DNA from: Allohahella marinimesophila
GTDB taxonomy: Bacteria > Pseudomonadota > Gammaproteobacteria > Pseudomonadales > Oleiphilaceae
DNA length: 64,000 bases
Direction: 5' to 3'
Assembly (NCBI RefSeq): GCF_039538005.1
Contig: NZ_BAABBO010000002.1
Coordinates: forward strand, 50,179 to 114,178
Below the pieces are notes generated by a model. It saw only the letters and a list, made by a program, of their open reading frames with translations. It was not told where the DNA came from and did no database searches. The position numbers were made by a program, and so were the translations under genes. This document shows positions 34,038 through 43,216 of the stretch, in pieces (position 1 is the stretch's first letter; each line of letters starts with the position of its first letter).

Positions 34038-34985
34038 ATGCACACACCCGCTGAATTTCAGCTGCTCGATCTTTACGCACGTGATGGCTGCCGCCTGGCG
34101 CTGCGCCTGTTCGGCTCGGGTGCTGAACATGCCGTCGTTCTTCATCTCCATGGCAGCTCCTACAACAGCACGCTCTACCTGTCCTATGGTGAAACACTGG
34201 CAGCGCAGGGCTTTACCACCTATCTGCTGGACTTTCGTGGTAATGGCGATTCCCTTGGGCCCAGAGGCACAGTCGCTTATATCGGTCAGCTGGAAGACGA
34301 TGTTGCAGACATCATCCAGGTGATCCGTCACAAGCATCCCCATACACCAATCATCCTGTCCGGTCACTCGGCTGGCGCGACCGTAGCGCTTCGGTACGTC
34401 GACAAGTACAGCGATCAGTCACTCCGCGGCCTCGTGCTGATGTCGCCAGTATTCCCTGCCAGTATCGAGTCTGCGCGTACGGACTTCGGTTTGAACCGCC
34501 TGCTGTTCCGGCTGAGCCATTGGCGGCGAGAAAGCGCTCATGACCCAGCACCTCGTCACATCCACAGGCACTTGTTCAAGGTGTCACTGATGCGGGCGCT
34601 ACTCTGCAAGGTCGTGCCGATCCTGGGTCACATGAAGACAATCTACTTCCCTGTGGGATCCGACCTCGAGCAGGTGGACGACAGGGTGCGTCAGTATAGT
34701 TTCAGAATGATGGAATCACTGACGGCCAGGAATTACCTGGACATTCTTGGCAGCCTGCACAAGCCGCTCTTCCTGACGATAGGCCGGGATGACGAGATCA
34801 CCACTCCGCTCTGCATAGAGGCCGCTCAGCGCTGGTATGTACCATTTCACCCGCAGAATCGAATGATCCTGGTACCAGAGACGACTCATCTCGGTATCGT
34901 CAGAGCCGCCGCGAATGAAATTACACTGTGGCTCAACGCCCTGCTGAAAGTGCAGAAGGTCGCCTTCGAGAAGGCTGCCTCATGA
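34038..34985 (+). CDS. Alpha/beta hydrolase (serine aminopeptidase S33-like)
   Basis: 315 residues. It has the oxyanion strand VVLHLHGSSYNS, DFRGNGDS after strand 4 and the nucleophile elbow LSGHSAGAT. The acid is probably in GRDDEI and the His in PETTHLGI. No signal peptide. GGAAAG precedes the ATG. The stop overlaps the next start (ATGA), so it is translationally coupled to a degenerate asparagine-synthetase-like gene. That pairing resembles hydrolase/amidotransferase pairs in exopolysaccharide-exosortase clusters, but the resemblance is only in outline. Confidence 0.85.
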   Translation: MHTPAEFQLLDLYARDGCRLALRLFGSGAEHAVVLHLHGSSYNSTLYLSYGETLAAQGFTTYLLDFRGNGDSLGPRGTVAYIGQLEDDVADIIQVIRHKHPHTPIILSGHSAGATVALRYVDKYSDQSLRGLVLMSPVFPASIESARTDFGLNRLLFRLSHWRRESAHDPAPRHIHRHLFKVSLMRALLCKVVPILGHMKTIYFPVGSDLEQVDDRVRQYSFRMMESLTARNYLDILGSLHKPLFLTIGRDDEITTPLCIEAAQRWYVPFHPQNRMILVPETTHLGIVRAAANEITLWLNALLKVQKVAFEKAAS

Positions 34986-36406
34986 AACGCGGCGCTGTGG
35001 AAATCATGGGGGTGGTCTGTCCAAGAAATCAGCAAGGCCTGCTGCTGCACTATATCGAACATCTCTTCACCTGTGAGCTTGCTCGGGCGCTAACAGCACA
35101 TCAACATCCCGCCCCCCCCTCGCAGCGCATCGACAGCCTGCACGACACCACTAGCGCCGATAGCAGTGGCTGCGCCTGGACAGGCGTCATGGCTGCCCCC
35201 GGCCGGACACGTGAGCCCCTGAAGACTGTGCCTGATGCCGGACCGGCCGCTGAGGCGCCTTCGTATGGCAGCTTCGCGATGGCCTGCGTCACACCGCAAG
35301 GCGACATTCTGCTGAGCTGTGACCAGGCTGGCGTGGCCCCACTCTACTACCGCCGGGTGAATCAGGCTGTCGTCTTTTCGTCTTCGCTGCACTTCCTGAC
35401 GACGATGACATCCGACACCACACTCCATGCGGGCCACCTGAGCGAGTTTCTCGCCACAGGCCTTCTCTCCGGAAGCGAAACCCTGTATCAGGGCATCTAT
35501 CGGCTCGAAGCAGGACAGCGCGTGCGCATTCAGCAACGACTCAACGAGGTCAGGGTTGATATTGAGTCTCTTTCGGTATCGGCGCTAGCTGCAGGCCTGG
35601 AAGTACGCATGCAGTTTCCCCTCTCACTCAAGCTGGATGAACCGGCCACGACCTTCGGTACGCCTGAGGCCTTTCTGGCGACGCCGAAATATAGTCGCGC
35701 GCTTGGTTCTCCTTCGGACATGAGCTGGGAGCTGTCTTACCGGCATCAATTTCGCCAACATAAAGGTGCCGTGTTCTGCTGCGATCTTGGCGCACCGGTC
35801 GACGCAGCTGGTTCGCCGGCCCAGCCCCTGTACCAGAATCTGCTGCGGCGTCGCTATAGAAAAGCGCTTGCTGGCCAGACGGCTCGGAGTATTCGAACAG
35901 CCGCGCAACAGTCATTGGCGCCCCGACTGGGCAGTGCGGTCAGCGATGCAGAAATCGATCGCTTCATCGAGTTCAAATGGCTCTTGCCCGATATTGCCCG
36001 CAGGCTTTTCATCACCGCCAGTACGCACGGCTGTACCGTACTCTTCCCGGCTCTGAACACGCTGCACTCGGCGCTCAATACCTGCCTGGCCAATGGCAGC
36101 GCTGATGAACTCAGAACCCTGCTTCGCTCAGACTCGAGGCTTCCAAGGGCGGTGCGACATGCCAGTGCTCATTTCAGTCTCAGCGATCCGAGTGCCGTCA
36201 ACGTCTTTGATGCGGCCCAGCGACTGTATCGCCATGGTCATTCGACCAGCCTCATGAACCGGATATTCAACCTGTCGCCCTGGCGGACGGTCAGATATCT
36301 TTCGCAAGGCTCGCCTACACAGGCAGAGCGCTTCGCCCTGACCTTCCTGACCCTCGACTACCAGCTTCGGATCAACCGCTGCCATCAGGTCAGCGAAGTT
36401 GACTGA
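34982..36406 (+). CDS. Degenerate asparagine-synthetase-like protein
   Basis: 474 residues from ATG 34982. The N-terminal ~200 residues follow the glutaminase domain of class II amidotransferases (ILLSCDQAGVAPLYYRR, VVFSSSLHFL, LSEFLATGLLSGSETLYQGIYRLEAGQ). The catalytic Cys2 is absent: the protein begins MKRGAVEIMG. The C-terminal half has the length of the synthetase domain but lacks the SGGxDS pyrophosphatase loop; ALNTLHSALNTC and LTLDYQLRINRCHQ are visible. It is therefore probably not an active synthetase and may be a scaffold or a repurposed enzyme. Coupling to the hydrolase gene suggests a joint role. Confidence 0.7.
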   Translation: MKRGAVEIMGVVCPRNQQGLLLHYIEHLFTCELARALTAHQHPAPPSQRIDSLHDTTSADSSGCAWTGVMAAPGRTREPLKTVPDAGPAAEAPSYGSFAMACVTPQGDILLSCDQAGVAPLYYRRVNQAVVFSSSLHFLTTMTSDTTLHAGHLSEFLATGLLSGSETLYQGIYRLEAGQRVRIQQRLNEVRVDIESLSVSALAAGLEVRMQFPLSLKLDEPATTFGTPEAFLATPKYSRALGSPSDMSWELSYRHQFRQHKGAVFCCDLGAPVDAAGSPAQPLYQNLLRRRYRKALAGQTARSIRTAAQQSLAPRLGSAVSDAEIDRFIEFKWLLPDIARRLFITASTHGCTVLFPALNTLHSALNTCLANGSADELRTLLRSDSRLPRAVRHASAHFSLSDPSAVNVFDAAQRLYRHGHSTSLMNRIFNLSPWRTVRYLSQGSPTQAERFALTFLTLDYQLRINRCHQVSEVD

Positions 36407-36409
36407 GAC

Positions 36410-37357
36410 CTACTGCCCGAGGCCAAGTACCCACTGAGCTATAGCCTCTGCAGAGGAGAGCATGACTGTGAGATGACCCTCGTCGTCGACCACAGTCAGC
36501 TCCGCCTTGGGATTTGCGTCCAATACGAACTGCACCACCTTCGCTGTGTCGAACTCGACATCATCTTCACCGAGCCATATCCCGATGGGGACCTCGATTC
36601 CTGCCAGCGCTTCTCCTGGATCTTCTGGCGTCAATGCTTTGGACATGGCAATCGTCATGCTGTCGATCAACTGAGGATCCTGGTCACGCACGATGTCCGG
36701 GTAGTTGAAGCCGACAGCCGGGCTATGCTCGAACCAGTCGTCGTTCACACCATTGAGCAGGAACTTGCTGAAGTCCGGATTGGCAAACGGCATGTCGTTG
36801 GCCTCGTTCTCAGTGGCGGCGCCATAGCCGAAATAGGGCGCGAGCATGACAACGCCATCTACCGGCAGCGGTTTCGACATACTGTCGAGTACGTTGAGCG
36901 TGAGCCCTGCTCCAGAGGCGTGGCCGCCGACAGTCAACGCAAGGCCAGGGTGCTGAGCGTGCGCAAACTCGATAAACTCTTCAGCATCCTGCCAGATACG
37001 CTCGGGCTCAGTTGTATCGCCCCGGTCGCCCTGCGAATGACCATGCCCCCGAATATCAGGCATGTAGGTCGCAATGCCCAGTTGCTGCAGACGGTGCCCC
37101 ATGGTCTGGTAGCCAGCCCCGCTGTGGACACCGCTGCCGTGATAGAACACCAGCACCGCCTTCGGCTGTGTTTTCGGCACATAAGCTCGATACGCCAGTT
37201 CAAGGCCGTCGCTGGTGTCGAAGGCGACCAGCTTCGCCGGCGCCAGCGGCACTTCGGAGAGCACCTTGAACTCGTCGGTGAGTGGCGAGACCACGGTACA
37301 GGCGACCAGCGGCTGCAGCAGGCAGATCAGAACCATGCGCTTCATAGGTTTAGTCAT
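36410..37357 (-). CDS. Lipoprotein alpha/beta hydrolase (monoglyceride lipase-like)
   Basis: 315 residues from ATG 37357; another ATG at 37345 is possible. The leader MVLICLLQPLVAC is a lipobox. The mature domain has FYHGSGVHSGAGYQTMGHRL, DIRGHGHSQGDRG and the nucleophile elbow GGHASGAG. An acidic residue lies in GEDDVEF and the His in DDEGHLTVM. The pattern is that of the monoacylglycerol-lipase/lysophospholipase group. As a lipoprotein it would act at the periplasmic face. It is convergent with the asparagine-synthetase-like gene, three bases apart. Confidence 0.83.
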   Translation of the reverse strand: MTKPMKRMVLICLLQPLVACTVVSPLTDEFKVLSEVPLAPAKLVAFDTSDGLELAYRAYVPKTQPKAVLVFYHGSGVHSGAGYQTMGHRLQQLGIATYMPDIRGHGHSQGDRGDTTEPERIWQDAEEFIEFAHAQHPGLALTVGGHASGAGLTLNVLDSMSKPLPVDGVVMLAPYFGYGAATENEANDMPFANPDFSKFLLNGVNDDWFEHSPAVGFNYPDIVRDQDPQLIDSMTIAMSKALTPEDPGEALAGIEVPIGIWLGEDDVEFDTAKVVQFVLDANPKAELTVVDDEGHLTVMLSSAEAIAQWVLGLGQ

Positions 37358-37459
37358 TGTCTCGTTATGCGTGTGAATGATGCTTGATGGAACACTCCTG
37401 CCACAACCATACCGCAAGGTGTGCAAAAAAGCGTGGGTAGGTCTACTGCTTTATCGGAC

Positions 37460-37474
37460 CTGTAAGTCTTACAG
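37460..37474. promoter_or_regulatory. 15-bp palindrome upstream of ferritin-like gene
   Basis: CTGTAAGTCTTACAG is perfectly symmetric around its central base. It lies about 140 bases upstream of the ferritin-like gene at 37616 and close to an AT-rich stretch (TTTATACAATTG) that could be a promoter. Candidate operator, regulator unknown. Confidence 0.35.
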
Positions 37475-37615
37475 TCACTTTATACAATTGTCTGCCGGAA
37501 ACTGGATCGCCATCCCTGCAAACCCCCGCGTCTATCTCGGCGAACAGGAGGCACGAACATTGCTTTTTTCGTCTGGTCATTCCTGAAAACAAGAGCCATT
37601 TCCACGGAGGACGCC

Positions 37616-38827
37616 ATGTCCGTAAGATTATTCGATAACAAAGGTACGCCACTCGACCAGCAGAAATTCACCTGGAAGGAACTCGTTCAAAAGCCGCTCA
37701 GCAAGCTTGATGATGATGCGTTCACCCGTGTGCGCGTTATTCTCATGAACGGTGTCGAACAGCAGGCCAACCGCTTCCAGCACATGTGTGCACAAATGAA
37801 TGGAGAACTACGCTCACCGCTCGCGCAGATCAGGCGAGTCGAACATCACCAGCAAACCATGATCAACTGGTTGCTCTCGGGCGATCACTCGCCCATCGAA
37901 ACCACCATTGGTTACGAGCAGGTTGCCATCGAAGTCACGGCGGCGATCGCCCAGCAGGAGCCTGATCCTTATCTGGCGCAGGTCTATCGATTCGGCTTGC
38001 TGGAAGATTTCGATCACATGTATCGCTATTCCGCCTTGCTCGACCGCGTCGAAGGCAAAGACGCCAACAACATCCTGCAGTGTTACACCGATGTTGCGCC
38101 AGGGCGTCCGACCATCGTCGAGCATCGTCATCCCACTGATGATCTGCGTGATCATTATGATCGCGAGACCGCCAAGCCGATTAGCAAGATGAATGCCTTG
38201 ACCATCATGTCAGGTGAGTATCAGACGCGCGACTACTACATGAATATCGGACCAACCTTTGCCGATCCCGTAGCTCGCCAGCTTTATGCAGAAATCGCGT
38301 CTATCGAAGAACAGCACGTGACTCAATACGGTTCGATCATCGATCCGAACGAAACATGGCTGGAGAAGTGGATGCTGTACGAGGCTAATGAGGTCTACAA
38401 CTACTACAGCTGCCTGGAGGCCGAAACCAATCCACGCATCAAGGCAATCTGGGAGCGCTTCCTTGATTATGAACTTGGACATTTGAATGTGGTCACGGAA
38501 CTGTTCAAGAAATACGAGCGTCGAGATCCTGCAGAAATTCTGCCGGAAATTCTGCCAGACCCGATCCCCTTCGAGAGTCAGCGTGAATTCGTGCGCACGA
38601 CATTAGAGAAGGAGCTTGAGATGAGTGCGGCGGGAACTGAGTTTGTGGATCGAATGAAAGAAACGGAAGCTACCCAGGCTTATCGCAAGCACATCAATTC
38701 TGAAGGTTCACCATCTGAAGCTGTTTCAGCGGACTACAAGTGGCAACCAGGCACAGAGATCGCTGGCAGGGCTGAAAAAGGTGGCCAGCCGGGCAAGGCC
38801 ACTGAAAAAAGTAGGCAGCCAGCCTGA
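37616..38827 (+). CDS. Ferritin-like helical protein (403 aa), unknown function
   Basis: 403 residues, almost all helical. Repeated Glu/His positions typical of diiron four-helix bundles are visible: RRVEHHQQTMINW, LLEDFDHMYRYS, EIASIEEQHVTQYGS and the paired ExxH in FLDYELGHLNVV. It appears to hold two bundle-like halves, longer than usual for ferritin-like proteins. The last ~40 residues are polar and disordered. A strong ribosome site (CGGAGG) precedes the ATG. A smaller ferritin-like gene follows by 31 bases in the same orientation. An iron-storage or peroxide-handling role is plausible but not shown. Confidence 0.75.
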   Translation: MSVRLFDNKGTPLDQQKFTWKELVQKPLSKLDDDAFTRVRVILMNGVEQQANRFQHMCAQMNGELRSPLAQIRRVEHHQQTMINWLLSGDHSPIETTIGYEQVAIEVTAAIAQQEPDPYLAQVYRFGLLEDFDHMYRYSALLDRVEGKDANNILQCYTDVAPGRPTIVEHRHPTDDLRDHYDRETAKPISKMNALTIMSGEYQTRDYYMNIGPTFADPVARQLYAEIASIEEQHVTQYGSIIDPNETWLEKWMLYEANEVYNYYSCLEAETNPRIKAIWERFLDYELGHLNVVTELFKKYERRDPAEILPEILPDPIPFESQREFVRTTLEKELEMSAAGTEFVDRMKETEATQAYRKHINSEGSPSEAVSADYKWQPGTEIAGRAEKGGQPGKATEKSRQPA

Positions 38828-38858
38828 ATTTCGAACCTTCACCAATGAGGAGATCATC

Positions 38859-39614
38859 ATGGAAAAATCAACAAAAATGGGCAGTAATCTCACCGGTATC
38901 GACATGTCGCCTATCGACAGCAAGGCGATGATCGAAGGCGCCGAGCAGTATACCAACATCGACCAGAAGCACGAAGATGGCTATTCGTATGAGCAGATCC
39001 GGCGCCAATACATCCAGGACTCAGATGCCGTAGGTTCTGTGCCGCTACCAGGCAGCATAAAGGGCGCTTTCAAGTCGATGATGGACAAGCTCAAAGGCAA
39101 TAATCCCGAGATGCTCATCAACAAACTTGGCGAACGTCTTGCCTTTGAACGTACCGGCGTACGCTTCTATGAAAGCTTCATACTCAAGTGCGAGGCCAAG
39201 CTGAAGGAGCAGGGTATTCGGGTGCCCATGGACGAGCTGCGGGAAATAAGGGACGAAGAGCTCGAACATTTCCAGATGCTGAAGAAAGCTATCGAGTCCA
39301 TGGGCGCAGATCCGACTGCGATGACGCCAGATGCAGACGTCAGCGGAGTGGCGGCCATGGGGGTTCAACAGGTGCTGAACGATCCTCGCACCACCATTTC
39401 ACAGTGTCTGCAGATGCTGGTGATTATCGAGTCCACCGATAATGCGGCCTGGGAGGTGTTGATCAAGCTCACGGAGGATCTCGGTCTCGATGACATGACG
39501 GCGCAATTCCAGCAGGCCTTAAGACAGGAAGAGAGCCATCTCCACAGAGTAAAGGCCTGGTATGAGGAGGCTGTCCGTACTCAGGCGAAAAAGAGTATGA
39601 GTATGTCGCACTAG
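38859..39614 (+). CDS. Ferritin-like protein (251 aa)
   Basis: 251 residues from ATG 38859 (GAGGAG eight bases upstream). After a ~75-residue polar N-terminus comes a ferritin-like bundle with Glu/His metal-site candidates: LGERLAFERTGVRFYESF, IRDEELEHFQMLKKAIE, and later IIESTDNAAWEVLIKL and LRQEESHLHRVKAWYEEA. ExxH in EELEH and EESH fit a diiron site. It is cotranscribed with the 403-residue gene and ends at a GC-rich hairpin. No signal peptide, so cytoplasmic. Confidence 0.82.
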   Translation: MEKSTKMGSNLTGIDMSPIDSKAMIEGAEQYTNIDQKHEDGYSYEQIRRQYIQDSDAVGSVPLPGSIKGAFKSMMDKLKGNNPEMLINKLGERLAFERTGVRFYESFILKCEAKLKEQGIRVPMDELREIRDEELEHFQMLKKAIESMGADPTAMTPDADVSGVAAMGVQQVLNDPRTTISQCLQMLVIIESTDNAAWEVLIKLTEDLGLDDMTAQFQQALRQEESHLHRVKAWYEEAVRTQAKKSMSMSH

Positions 39615-39635
39615 GGTGCTAGCGCATCTCCAGCG

Positions 39636-39662
39636 GGGCCGGGCAGCAGCTTTACCCGGCCC
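39636..39662. terminator. GC-rich hairpin between convergent genes
   Basis: Perfect 8-base arms GGGCCGGG and CCCGGCCC around an 11-base loop, 21 bases after the ferritin-like stop and just before the dehydrogenase stop. The T-run is poor in both directions. Probably a bidirectional terminator. Confidence 0.55.
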
Positions 39663-39670
39663 ACTCTACC

Positions 39671-40522
39671 TTACCCCCCGACGACGACCCCGCCATTGGG
39701 GTGCATGACCTGCCCTGACATATAGCTGGCATCTTCACAGGCCAGAAACAGGAAGCTCGGCGCTACTTCATTGGGCTGCCCCGGCCGACCAATGGGTGTG
39801 CCTTCACCGAAGTCATCCAGTTTTTCCTCACTGGCTCCACCGCAAGGATTGAGCGGCGTCCAGATGGGCCCCGGCGCCACGGCATTGACACGGATGCCAT
39901 CACCAATCAGGTTCTCCGACAGCGATCGGGTAAACGCGGTAATCGCGCCTTTGGTTGCCGAATAATCCAGTAGTTCTGGGCTCCCCTTGTACATTGTGAC
40001 TGACGTGCAGTTGACGATGGCTGCGCCTTTCTTGAGATGCGGTCTGACGGCCTGGGTGAGAAAGAACATAGAAAAGATATTGGTCTGGAAAGTACGCCGC
40101 AATTGATCTTCCGTGATCGTGTTTATCGACTTGTCTGGGTGCTGTTCCCCGGCGTTATTCACCAGGATGTCGATTTTGCCGAACTTGTCCATCGTCTTGC
40201 TGGCTACGGTTTCGCAAAATTGCGGATCGCCGAGATCGCCTTCGAGCGTCAGCGACTGGCGGCCTTCGTTTTCGACAATAGATGCAGTCTTTCTGGCGTC
40301 ATCGGTTTCCTTCAGGTAAACGATGACGACGTCGGCACCTTCCCTGGCATACAGGGCTGCCACCGCTCTGCCTATGCCACTATCCGCCCCGGTGACGATA
40401 GCCACTTTATCCTTCAGCCGGTCCGATCCCCGGAAGCGAGGCTCCCAGTCCGGTTTTGGCTCAAGGTGGCTTTCATGTCCTGGTAAACCATCTTCATGCA
40501 GTTCTTTTTGCTGTATAGCCAT
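39671..40522 (-). CDS. Short-chain dehydrogenase/reductase, YdaD/YhdF-like
   Basis: 283 residues with AAGGAG before the ATG. The Rossmann cofactor motif is VTGADSGIGRA, with NNAG following and catalytic Ser (NCTSVTMYKG) and YxxxK (DYSATKGAI). The long N-terminal extension with HESHLEPKPDWEPRFRGSDRLKDKVA and the SYMSGQVMHPNGG end mark the general-stress SDR branch (YhdF, YdaD, GspA39-like). Members are induced by osmotic and oxidative stress. Substrate unknown. It fits the neighbouring ferritin-like genes as part of a stress group. Confidence 0.9.
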   Translation of the reverse strand: MAIQQKELHEDGLPGHESHLEPKPDWEPRFRGSDRLKDKVAIVTGADSGIGRAVAALYAREGADVVIVYLKETDDARKTASIVENEGRQSLTLEGDLGDPQFCETVASKTMDKFGKIDILVNNAGEQHPDKSINTITEDQLRRTFQTNIFSMFFLTQAVRPHLKKGAAIVNCTSVTMYKGSPELLDYSATKGAITAFTRSLSENLIGDGIRVNAVAPGPIWTPLNPCGGASEEKLDDFGEGTPIGRPGQPNEVAPSFLFLACEDASYMSGQVMHPNGGVVVGG

Positions 40523-40766
40523 GTCTATTCTCCTTATTTCATTTGCTGCAGTGATCAGCGGTACGACAAGAGGTTGTCAGACGATTTCTTCAACGCCGAA
40601 CGTGACACGCTTCCCAAATTGTGGTCTATAACTTATGGATGGTTTAGTATTTTGCGTCGGCCAGTATTCTGCCGGACTACAAGCGTTCCATCTGGGGCGT
40701 CTTGGGAACTGGGGTGATGCTGACCGCTGCTGTCTCCATCATTGAACCTTGATCGGAGTGCACCAC

Positions 40767-43034
40767 ATGAAGGCGCCCGAAAAGCCGGAAAACGAGTTGC
40801 AGCGTCTGGCTGCGCTTCGTGCCACAGGTCTCCTGGACACACCGGCTGAAGAACGTTTCGACCGACTGACACGGCTGGCAAAACAGCTATTCGGGGTCGA
40901 GACGGTACTTATCTCGCTTCTCGATGACAAAAGCCAGCGATTCAAGTCCTGTCAGGGTGCAGATGTGCTCGAAACCAGCCGAGACATCTCGCTGTGTGGT
41001 CATGCCATTCTCGGTGACGAGATCTTCGAAATTCCAGATACCCTGGAGGATGAACGATTCAGGGACAATCCACTGGTCACCGGCCCACCCTACATCCGCT
41101 TCTATGCGGCGAAGCCTGTCTGTACGGCAGCAGGATATAAACTCGGCACCTTCTGCATTTTCGATCCGAGACCCCGTAGCCTCACCTCCGGTGAGTGCCA
41201 GGCATTACGGGATTTCGCCGCAAGCGTAGAGAACGAAATAAGGGCCACCGGCACCAATGTGCGGGAAAAAATACCGTACGCTCCAGCCGACGGGGGCGCG
41301 CCTGCGCCAGACAGCCAGGAGAAAACTCAAAGCGGCACTCCCAGTGCCCGGGTTCAGGCCGTGCTGGATCACATCATCGATGGCATCTTTATCATTGAGC
41401 CAGACGGCACTATTGATGCTGTCAATCGAGCGGCCCTCGATATGTTCGCATACGAGCCGCACGATCTGATCGGTAGCAAGATCGATATTCTGTTTCCGAG
41501 CCAGGCAGCCACCACTGGACCAGGCAAAGACAGCACGGATTCACATTGGGTCAGCCGAAATATCGGTTTTCGCCATGAGGTCTCTGCGCAGACAGGCCAG
41601 GGCTCGATACTGGAAACTGAGCTGGTGGTGTCCGAGTTTCATCGTGGACACCTGCGTCAGTTCATCTGCATGCTCCGCGACAACTCCGCACGCAAGGCAC
41701 ACGACAAGGAAATCAGCCACTTCGCCTTTTACGATCCCCTCACGCAGCTGCCAAACAGGCGTTTGCTACAGGACCGACTGGAACACGCTCGACTGGCCAA
41801 CAAGCGTCTGCACAGCCATGGCGCCCTTCTGTTCATCGATCTGGACCATTTCAAGAAGCTGAACGATTCGGCTGGGCACCATATCGGAGATATGTTGTTG
41901 CAAGAGGTAGCGCTGCGCATCAAGGGCTGCGTGCGTGACAGCGACACAGTATCCCGCTGGGGTGGCGATGAGTTCGTGGTGGTGCTGGAAAATCTTGGTG
42001 GGGATGAAGCCTCTGCAGCAGCGTTCACAGAGATGATGAGCGAGAAAATACGCACCCAGGTGAACCAGCCATATTTACTCGGCGAGTCTCGCGAGATTCT
42101 GTACAAGTGCAGCCCGAGCGCCGGTGCCGTGCTGTTCTACGATGAAGACAAGCCGCTCGAGGAGTTACTCAAGCAGGCGGACATGGCTATGTACCAGGCG
42201 AAAGCGGCAGGCGGCAATCAGACTGTCTTCTTCGATCCTGCCATGGATGCAGCCGTCAGGGCTCGCTCGGAAATGGAGCAGCAACTACGCCAGGCTTTGA
42301 AGCGTCAGGATTTCAGGCTCTTTTACCAGGTCCAGATGGATGCCGATAACCAGGCCACGGGCGCAGAAGCGCTGCTACGTTGGCAACATCCGGACATTGG
42401 TACGGTGCTCCCCGCCAGCTTCCTGCCCTTGGCCGAGGAATGTCATCTCATCCTGCCGATTGGACAATGGGTTATTGAAGCGGCTTGCACTCAGCTAGCA
42501 CTGTGGGCCGAGCAGCCGCAATTGTCTCACCTGACCCTGTCGGTCAATATCAGCGCCTCGCAGTTCTCGGATCCAAATTTCGTGAGCCTTGTCTGCAACG
42601 CCTTGACTACTACGGGCGCTGATCCTCGACGTCTCAAGCTCGAAATCAACGAGCCAATGGAGGCGTCGTCTCTGGAAGATATTCACGACAAGATGATCGC
42701 ACTTTAAAGCCAGGGCGTGCATTTTTCTCTGGATCGATACGGCGCGGGCTATTCGTCCCCGGCCCACCTCAAGCAGCTTCCGATCGAACAGCTCAAGATC
42801 GATCGAAGCCTGGTTCACGAACTGCAAGACGAGCACAGTGATGCCAGCCTGAGCAAGGCCATCATCGCATTGGCAGAAAACCTCGGCTACACCGTGATAG
42901 CCGAAGGTGTCGAAACGGAGCAGCACCGCGGTGTGCTGCTGCGGCTCGGTTGCCGCAGCTATCAGGGCTATCTCTATGGTGTCCCCTTGCCAGCAGAAGA
43001 TTTCGAGCGCTCACTAACTATTCCTGCCCCCTGA
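40767..43034 (+). pseudogene. GAF-PAS-GGDEF-EAL protein interrupted by an in-frame ochre stop
   Basis: Read from ATG 40767 (GGAG upstream; same start as the paralogue at 51838) the frame is open for 646 codons, meets TAA at 42705-42707, and continues in the same frame to TGA at 43032-43034. Domains: GAF ~15-150, PAS ~195-300, GGDEF with intact GGDEF (399-403) and an RxxD inhibition site, EAL from ~510 with EAL at 534-536. The stop falls where the paralogue has Glu, consistent with one G-to-T change. The distal part contains DRYGAGYSS, EGVET and YLYG. A truncated protein would keep the cyclase domain. A sequencing error or stop-codon readthrough cannot be excluded. Confidence 0.8.
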
Positions 43035-43216
43035 AGGGCCATTTCGTATCACCTTCGCCCAGTATTGACGGCGCTAGTGGTATGCTAGCTGCAATTGGCT
43101 GCAATCCATGCAGTCAGACATATCGTTATAAGTCCTCGAGGTCTTCCTGAAACGCAGGTTTCAGCAGGAGCAGTCCCCAGGGTTGGTCATGACAGCTGCA
43201 ACGTGGACAGACATGG

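Noticed and set aside
34982..36406. Active asparagine synthetase
   Set aside because: Catalytic Cys2 and the SGGxDS loop are absent.
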